This document shows, in pieces, positions 59,179 through 64,000 of a DNA stretch of 64,000 nucleotides. The notes below the pieces were generated by a model. It saw nothing but the letters and a program-made list of their open reading frames with translations, made no database searches and was not told the origin of the DNA. Location: the NCBI GenBank assembly GCA_009599575.1, contig VWND01000080.1:124001-188000 (forward strand), read 5' to 3'. Numbering within the stretch: the first letter of the stretch is position 1; every line of letters begins with the position of its first letter. A program made the position numbers and the translations under genes. This DNA is from Blumeriella jaapii. Taxonomy: Eukaryota > Ascomycota > Leotiomycetes > Helotiales > Drepanopezizaceae.

Positions 59179-59800
59179 AGAATAATGGGGTTTGGTAGTA
59201 TGAGCGAGTCTTGCGAGACGAGGACGCATGGACTTGGCCTTGCTGAATGGGTCGTGGGAAAGATGGAAAAAGGGTCAGAGACGATCACGGAACTGAATGA
59301 CAGAAAGGTTGGGGAAAAGTCAGAGTTACTAGTACTATGGGTTGAGATAAAAGCTCTATTCACGTGCGATCTTACATGATGCCGGAATCGGAGAGAATCT
59401 GGAAGAGGGTCTTCCGATTCCGTCTCAGATGATAGATATTCTATTTCAGTTACTCAATGTCCAAACGTCGAGCACCATGACGCCCAGCAAGCGAGCTCTG
59501 TCAGCTCAACTCCACTTTACCACGTCGTCTACTGGCGAAAACGAGAAAACCAAATTTCCCAGCCCACGAAACGCCCAACAGACGTCAGGTATAGCGAGAG
59601 AAATACCCGTCACAACCCACCCCTACGTGTTCCCTACGTCCGCAGGATCAAGCGAAACGCTCTATCTACCCAAATTGCCAGCAAAGTATCTCAAGTAACA
59701 CACTACTTTTCCCTATAATATCGATCCAGCTTTCCGCTTTACTCGAAAGAGAGTGATTCGGCTATTTCCGTACTGGGTATACCACGGAAAACTGTGCAGA
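59179..59800. other. Island edge: ordinary-composition DNA, no gene recognised
   Basis: Base composition changes within a few tens of bases at about 59,178, where the Gyp2f fragment ends at gaccgaaagcg. From here C and G are evenly used in all contexts. Open frames occur on both strands (59,083-59,379 +, 59,160-59,363 -, 59,429-59,698 +) but overlap each other and resemble nothing I know. The downstream, catalytic half of the neighbouring APH-type gene would be expected here on the minus strand, but no H-G-D motif is visible. Confidence 0.6.
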
Positions 59801-59814
59801 TTCAAGCTTAGAGT

Positions 59815-60305
59815 TCACCCAGGAAGTCGACCATCGAACAGTAATCATCCTGCAACATCTGATATGCTTTGGCCCCGAGGACAAGGAATAAGCCGCATTT
59901 CGTCCACCATGCCCTTTAATTGTGCTAGTATCTCTTCCTTCAAAATGTCGCTACGTACGAGCCATCCACTTCTCAGAGCGGTCCCTGGTACTCTCCACGT
60001 CAAAATCAACTTACACCACGGCGCGCAATAGACCTCGAGGACCGGATGGGGGTATGTTCGGCGATGAATTGCATCGTAGCGGCTTCCGCGGGCTGCTTCA
60101 GCGTTCCGACATTGATGCATAGCTTCGCGAAGAGCATGAAGACCGGTCCACGGCGGGGGAGAACACGCCGGCACAGTCGAAGTGTGGCGAGGATTGAGAA
60201 TCGAGGATAGGGGTGTCGTTGACGCTGAGATTCGGCTGCGAAGGAACATTTATACTCGCTGACACGGCTAGATTCGCCGAGCTCTTTCCAATCGTGGAAT
60301 AGTCC
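59815..60305 (-). pseudogene. APH-type phosphotransferase (kinase-like fold) fragment
   Basis: On the minus strand the N-lobe of a fungal APH-family protein can be read in three frames. An N-terminal stretch (60,305-60,120) is open but unrecognised. Then comes AKLCINVGTLKQPAEAATMQ followed by FIAEHTPI (to about 60,046). After a one-base shift, PVLEVYCAPWCKLIL, RVPGTALRSGW and QLKGMVDEMRLIPCPRG follow. A TGA at 59,845-59,847 interrupts AG-x-LLFDGRLPG, the usual D-G-G-x-L-Y-D-x-R-L-P-G motif, and another TGA lies at 59,815-59,817. The catalytic H-G-D half is missing. Family members are ATP-dependent kinase-like proteins of mostly unknown substrate. It is clearly dead. Confidence 0.85.
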
Positions 60306-60351
60306 TAGAAAATGGAGCGAATTTACTTTGGATACTCGCAGAGAGATGTTG

Positions 60352-60381
60352 TTGGAATTGGAATTGGAGTTGGAATTGGAA
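60352..60381. repeat. TTGGAA hexamer microsatellite
   Basis: Five tandem hexamers, four TTGGAA and one TTGGAG, lie between the two minus-strand pseudogenes. Confidence 0.85.
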
Positions 60382-60384
60382 TTA

Positions 60385-60712
60385 AGCTAATCCACTACCA
60401 CTTAGCGAGGGTTAGAACCTTCTTCCCTTCAAACAGATCTCACAGAACACAAACCTTCTTCTACTTTGTAAAGCTCCCATTCTAAGGATCTACTGAGACC
60501 TTTTCTTTACGCAGAATAAGATTACCATATAAACCACCATAACACTGCATCTTGAGGTTACGAAACCCTGTGCGGTGGTAAACAGCGTTAGATTCTTGGC
60601 AGTTGGTTCGGTTACCCATCCGTGTCTTTTGGAATATCTAATTTCTCTCCGCTAACACTGCGCTGTCTTATTTACTTTCGCTTGAAGTTACATATCCGAA
60701 GCATTTCATGGT
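60385..60712. other. Spacer between the APH and unknown-family pseudogenes
   Basis: Roughly 330 bp without a recognisable gene. It should contain the 3' end of the gene at 60,713-61,297 and the promoter of the APH-type gene, both on the minus strand. I see no motif that fixes either. Confidence 0.5.
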
Positions 60713-61297
60713 TCACCCGATCGTCTCTGGTCCTTCCAACAGGTCTCATGTGGGAGCTTTCGACGAGTCGTAGTTGGCCTTCCCATCAAACCGATGCTCC
60801 GCCTTATTCTGGTCCACGCACCATATAGCAGTGTCTTTTACCGCATTACAGTCAGCGCGACTGGATCTTATAGCCGTTTTATTAGCTTGCAGAGCGGCCA
60901 AGGCCTTTTTCACCCAGATGACACAAATCCCCTCAGGCTCATCAGGCTTGATTGGCGTCGTTCGAATATTGTCTACTGCTCGATCTTTGTTTACGATCTT
61001 TCCAGTCATGATCCGAACGAGCATCATATTGGTAGGTTGCAATCAATGCTCGGCTCGTCGAAAACCCAGGCCTGAAGCTGTTCCTTGGCACCGTACCGTG
61101 TTCCTTGTCTCGTATTCCCGTTTTTATCCATTTCGACCTTTGGGCCGGCGATAAGTGCCCAATGAAATCTACGAGCGATTAGTCGCCGGCGATGAACCCA
61201 GAGAATTATGAGCCCACGTGTCTTCTTTGCCAGACATCTTCATACTTCCATCTCGAGCATACAGTGCAACATATACACGGTCTTTGTTCGAAGGCAT
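60713..61297 (-). pseudogene. Conserved fungal protein of unknown function, one frameshift and one late stop
   Basis: Start ATG at 61,297-61,295 in context ccaccATG. Exon 1 (61,297-61,218) encodes MPSNKDRVYVALYARDGSMK and MSGKEDT. After the 49-nt intron, exon 2 continues FHWALIAGPKVEMD, GTRYGAKEQLQ and FDEPSI. Near 61,045 one base is missing from a T run, and the frame resumes as LQPTNMMLVRIMTGKIVNKD, ICVIWVKKALAALQ, VKDTAIWCVDQNKAEHRFDG and SKAPT. A TGA at 60,746-60,748 replaces the Trp usual there (P-T-W-D-L), and the frame would end at 60,713 after DLLEGPETIG. The pattern matches a widespread fungal family of about 170-190 residues with no known function (I believe the one listed as DUF6914; name from memory). 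It may be newly dead, or the frameshift may be an assembly error. Confidence 0.82.
61169..61217 (-). other. 49-nt spliceosomal intron
   Basis: On the minus strand it runs gtgggctc ... gactaatcgctcgtag. It has a GT donor, a CTAAT branch-like motif 13 bases before the end, and a TAG acceptor. Splicing joins GAC AC and A TTT CAT to give the family motif E-D-T-F-H-W-A-L-I without a shift. Confidence 0.85.
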
Positions 61298-62323
61298 GGT
61301 GGACGACGCGGCTTGCAAAGAACCGTTTTGATAATGAAAAGCGCGATGCAGTGGACTGGCCCCGGATGCTGGAAAGAAGAATTCGACTTCGAAGTTGCGA
61401 GGAAGAGAAACTGGATGCTACAGGTTACTTGTTCTCCCACCAAAGCAAGAAACTGACTTCAAGTAATGGCAGATCATGTGTGAAATTACGGCCGGGTTGG
61501 GTCGAGCCCACAGCTGAGGGCCACAAACTTCAACAACGCGCGCCAAATGGAACAGTACCTCAGCTTACTTTAACTAGGCCTGAAAACGCCTATCATGCAC
61601 TTTTCGAACGCCCAAACATTCCGTGCTGTCACTTCCGATCCGATTATACCACCAGTACTTCTACGTGCGAGGCGGGCTTAGTGAATTACACTGTATCAGC
61701 TGTAGCAAGCTAATGTATTTCGGCAATAAAACCAATCTGCTGGGTTCAATGATAGCTTTCTTAACCCACGTTAAATTAAAATTTCAATTCTCGATGTATC
61801 AACATGAATGAAATACCCGAGCGCCGTCACTGAAAAGGTTTGAAGCGGTGCGGTACGGTCCGATAGCCGCAAAAGCTTGTCTTAGCTCGGCGGTTTCAAT
61901 ACGACAATTAATAACTGTACTGGAGAACCCTGGAGGGGTTTGGTTTTGAATAGGTATGTAACAAAAGAGAGGTTTGAAATAAATCACGTATATCTGGTGA
62001 TGCGAAATTCAGTGCTCTATCTCATCACTTAGAGTGATCGCTCGATATCGCAAGACCAACTTTCGTTTAGCAGATCGCTCCCGGGTCACATGATTTGCGA
62101 ATGGAGAGTCCCAGCTACCACAGCCACGAGAGTCCTGATATCTGAATCCTCGACTGTGCAAGTTTGAAGATGCCCAGACGTACACGTATGAAACCACCAG
62201 GATCTGGCACTGCCGTATCGAGAGGGAGCCCATCGGCTTTACAGCACTGTATCGAGGATCGTGCCAGGGGAAAGACTCACTCTCGCGTAGCCCCCTCGGT
62301 TATGTAGCGGACAACAATGGAAA
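61298..62323. other. Intergenic region between divergent genes
   Basis: About 1 kb separates the minus-strand gene starting at 61,297 from the plus-strand bZIP gene. Open frames inside (61,192-61,713 +, 62,009-62,233 - and others) overlap each other and the neighbouring gene antisense, and match nothing known to me. It probably holds two divergent promoters. Confidence 0.5.
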
Positions 62324-62330
62324 TATAAAT
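62324..62330 (+). promoter_or_regulatory. TATA box of the bZIP gene
   Basis: TATAAAT at 62,324-62,330 is followed by pyrimidine-rich sequence (tttcctgctctcccccgctc at about 62,357), a common arrangement at fungal transcription starts. The bZIP frame begins about 200 bases downstream. Confidence 0.5.
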
Positions 62331-62520
62331 ACAACGTCGGGCCCCTCAACTTTCGGTTTCCTGCTCTCCCCCGCTCCACTCGAATCGTCGACAACATCTC
62401 TGTACCGCGTGCAGACGGCACCCTCCTTCTTCATCTCGAGATATCACCGACGGGTCTCCGGGCCCGTCCTCGCCAATTTCAGAATGGGAGCAGCCGCTGC
62501 AGCAGTGTGTGCAAAGCTGA

Positions 62521-63447
62521 AGGACCCCACGTTGCCGCGATTCCAACGATCACTACGCTTCATCGATCACAACCCAGCCGGGTGTACTCTCTCGGTCTAG
62601 TTTACCTTCCTTTCACCGGCGTCGGGTACAGCGACCGCATCAGGTCAACGACCTCGACTTCGAGTTCGACTAGTTCATCACAGCTCCAGATCAGCGATTC
62701 TGGCCAGAGCTCGATTCGGGCGGTTTTTATTTGCCAACACCACGACTCTCGTTACCTGATTTTTCCTTCCCAGATACCAATTGCCTTCTGCCCCTGCATC
62801 AACCAATACCCGAGGGCTTGCTCTTTGGTCACAGTTTCGCAGAGTCTTCGGAGTTCGCAAGCGCTCTTCCATTGGATATCGTTGGCGATTTCTGGGATAT
62901 TCCTCCTGCTGTCGACATGCCACTTACGTCTCTCAATCTCGCACGGTCGCTCGATACGTCGGTCTATGTGAGTGAGCATGTCACTGCAGGAGCCCTGGGA
63001 ATGCCGAATACTGCGGTATTCCACAACGCCCGGATTCCGGGTTCTGCTTCGACCGATACTGAGCCATCGCCTGAGGGTTATGACTCCCAGCTTATCCTGG
63101 GTGCTGCCAAGTCCAACCTACACGCAAACACGGACAGTCTCCACTCGTTCAGTCAAGATCCGACCCCGTTTCTCAACGATGCCTCACCTGCCCCCTCTCT
63201 TGACTCGTCCACGAAATAATCTTCCACTTCTAGTCCCAGCAAGTCCGCCAAACCGTCACCTCCCGTCTCGATCTCCCCACCGCCCCATGCGCTCGCGGCT
63301 AGCCGGAGCAGCCAAAAACGTATTGACCCGGTCTGTTCTCTCGAGAACTCGCTCGAGGAGACGCAGGAGGAGCGGGATGAGCTAAAGTTGAAGGTTGCGA
63401 GACTCGAGGCCGAGGTGGAGGTTCTGCGGGGGCTGGTACGCAATTGA
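62521..63447 (+). pseudogene. bZIP transcription factor, two in-frame stops and altered basic region
   Basis: One frame runs from after a TGA at 62,518 to TGA at 63,445-63,447, interrupted by TAG (62,671-62,673) and TAA (63,217-63,219). It encodes an acidic, Pro/Ser-rich N-terminal part (NDLDFEFD, DQRFWPELDSG, LPTPRLSLPDFSFPDTN), then a Ser/Pro linker. The C-terminal bZIP shows SSQKRIDPVCSLENSLEETQ and ERDELKLKVARLEAEVEVLR, with heptad residues L, T, L, L, L. The basic region reads HALAASRSSQKR, where N-x7-R is expected; Asn is His (63,286-63,288) and Arg is Ser (63,310-63,312), so DNA binding is doubtful. No start ATG is in frame; an upstream exon may be missed. A 66-nt intron (63,168-63,233) could remove the second stop, but its donor is weak. 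Confidence 0.78.
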
Positions 63448-64000
63448 GCGGAAGAAATGTCAGTATGTTTCAAGAGACGTGGTGAAGGGGAAAAGGAAAG
63501 CGAAAGCGAATGGAGGAGCTTCAGACGATGTCGTTTGTAGATAAGAATCGATCGCGGTAATGACTCAGATCGGCAAATTGGGTTCAATCATTGCGCTCCT
63601 CTCCCTCTGACGCTTGGGACTGTAGGAAACACTTACTCTAGGCACGCTTTTCGTCTGATCTCGGAGATTTCTCGAAGCGACACGTTCTACATCACGGTGG
63701 TTCTGCCATCCTTCCTATGTACTATCTATCTACAGCCTCTTCCTACTTGTCCCCAGAATGATACTCCTCGACTCAACGATGCTCCCTATGAGTCGAAAAA
63801 GCGATGTCGCTAGCCAGGCCTTTCTGCTCCGGTCTTCGCAGACATACTCAGGATGACCCATCCATCTCCCTCGCTTGGTCACCTCCCAAGGAAGACAAGC
63901 ACTTGCTCCGCATTCCACTCATGCAGGTCTCAACGGCGGCAGCAGTAGAAGATATTTATTCATAGCCACTAGGGCCATACTCGGCTCTGCCCTCAGATAC
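63448..64000. other. Downstream of the bZIP gene, nothing recognised
   Basis: About 550 bp of ordinary composition. It should contain the bZIP 3' untranslated region. A 62-codon open frame on the minus strand (63,730-63,918) has no features that support a gene. Confidence 0.5.

Noticed and set aside
59845..60249. A 134-codon minus-strand ORF as an intact gene
   Set aside because: Only its second half matches the APH family. The upstream part of the family motif is in another frame and the downstream motif continues beyond in-frame TGA codons, so it is a fragment of a pseudogene.
61192..61713. A 173-codon plus-strand ORF
   Set aside because: It overlaps exon 1 and the upstream region of the well-supported minus-strand gene at 60,713-61,297, matches no family I know, and has no promoter or intron signals of its own.
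62507..62971. A plus-strand ORF of 154 codons overlapping the bZIP
   Set aside because: It is in a different frame from the recognisable bZIP protein, gives Ser/Thr-rich sequence without domain features, and could not be joined to the bZIP frame by a plausible intron.

Overview
The window comes from a filamentous ascomycete (Pezizomycotina-type) genome. About 59.2 kb are extremely AT-rich, repeat-built and damaged in the way repeat-induced point mutation (RIP) leaves DNA: almost all copy-to-copy differences are C-to-T or G-to-A, CpA is depleted and TpA is in excess. The last 4.8 kb (from about 59,180) is ordinary-composition DNA with fungal gene fragments. No rRNA, complete tRNA, CRISPR array or bacterial operon is visible.

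Layout. The AT-rich part is a nest of LTR retrotransposons, which I read by matching repeats to each other and finding target-site duplications (TSDs). Family names are mine. Gyp1 (Ty3/gypsy, 414-bp LTR, chromodomain): a full copy at 25183-32545 (+, TSD gtcgt), a copy at 9000-21822 (-, TSD tccgt) split by another element, and the right end of a third at 2966-3912 (+). Gyp2 (Ty3/gypsy, 266-269-bp LTR): a full copy at 14546-20956 (-, TSD ctttt), a copy at 41145-58900 (-, TSD cggac/cgggc) split by another element, right-hand parts at 22234-33780, 33781-37948 and 37949-40246 (all -), and an inverted fragment at 40247-40581 plus 58913-59178 (+). Gyp3 (Ty3/gypsy with chromodomain, 303-bp LTR): 3913-8999 plus 21823-22233 (+). 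GypA (11.35 kb, 267-bp LTR): a full copy at 41653-53001 (-) and the 3' end of another at 1-2965 (+). There is also a 570-bp TRIM-like element (40582-41144 plus 58906-58912, TSD ttttc) and a nearly unmutated solo LTR (24363-24664, TSD attta).

The order of insertion can be read off. The oldest host is the inverted Gyp2 fragment. Inside it sit, successively, Gyp2d, Gyp2c, Gyp2b, Gyp3, then Gyp1c and GypA1 (both running off the left edge) and Gyp1b with Gyp2a inside. Gyp2b also received Gyp1a and the solo LTR. The TRIM received Gyp2e, which received GypA2. The window is therefore the right half of a pile about seven levels deep, and its left half should lie just outside. No element gene is intact. 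Coding remnants are recognised by gag, retropepsin, reverse transcriptase, RNase H, integrase and chromodomain motifs read through many stops.

Gene flank (59,180-64,000). Three fungal genes can be recognised and all are damaged: an APH-type phosphotransferase/kinase-like fragment (-, two frameshifts and in-frame stops), a gene of a conserved fungal family of unknown function (-, a clean 49-nt intron, one single-base frameshift, one late TGG-to-TGA-type stop), and a bZIP transcription-factor gene (+, good leucine zipper, two CAR-to-TAR-type stops, key basic-region residues replaced). Several lesions fit RIP leaking out of the island.

Most notable observations: mutation density drops in the outer ~100 bp of each element and around an internal deletion junction; CpG is spared; GypA carries a long unexplained open region downstream of integrase plus a CpG-free spacer; and the TRIM LTR carries a GC-rich hairpin and a box-A-like motif.
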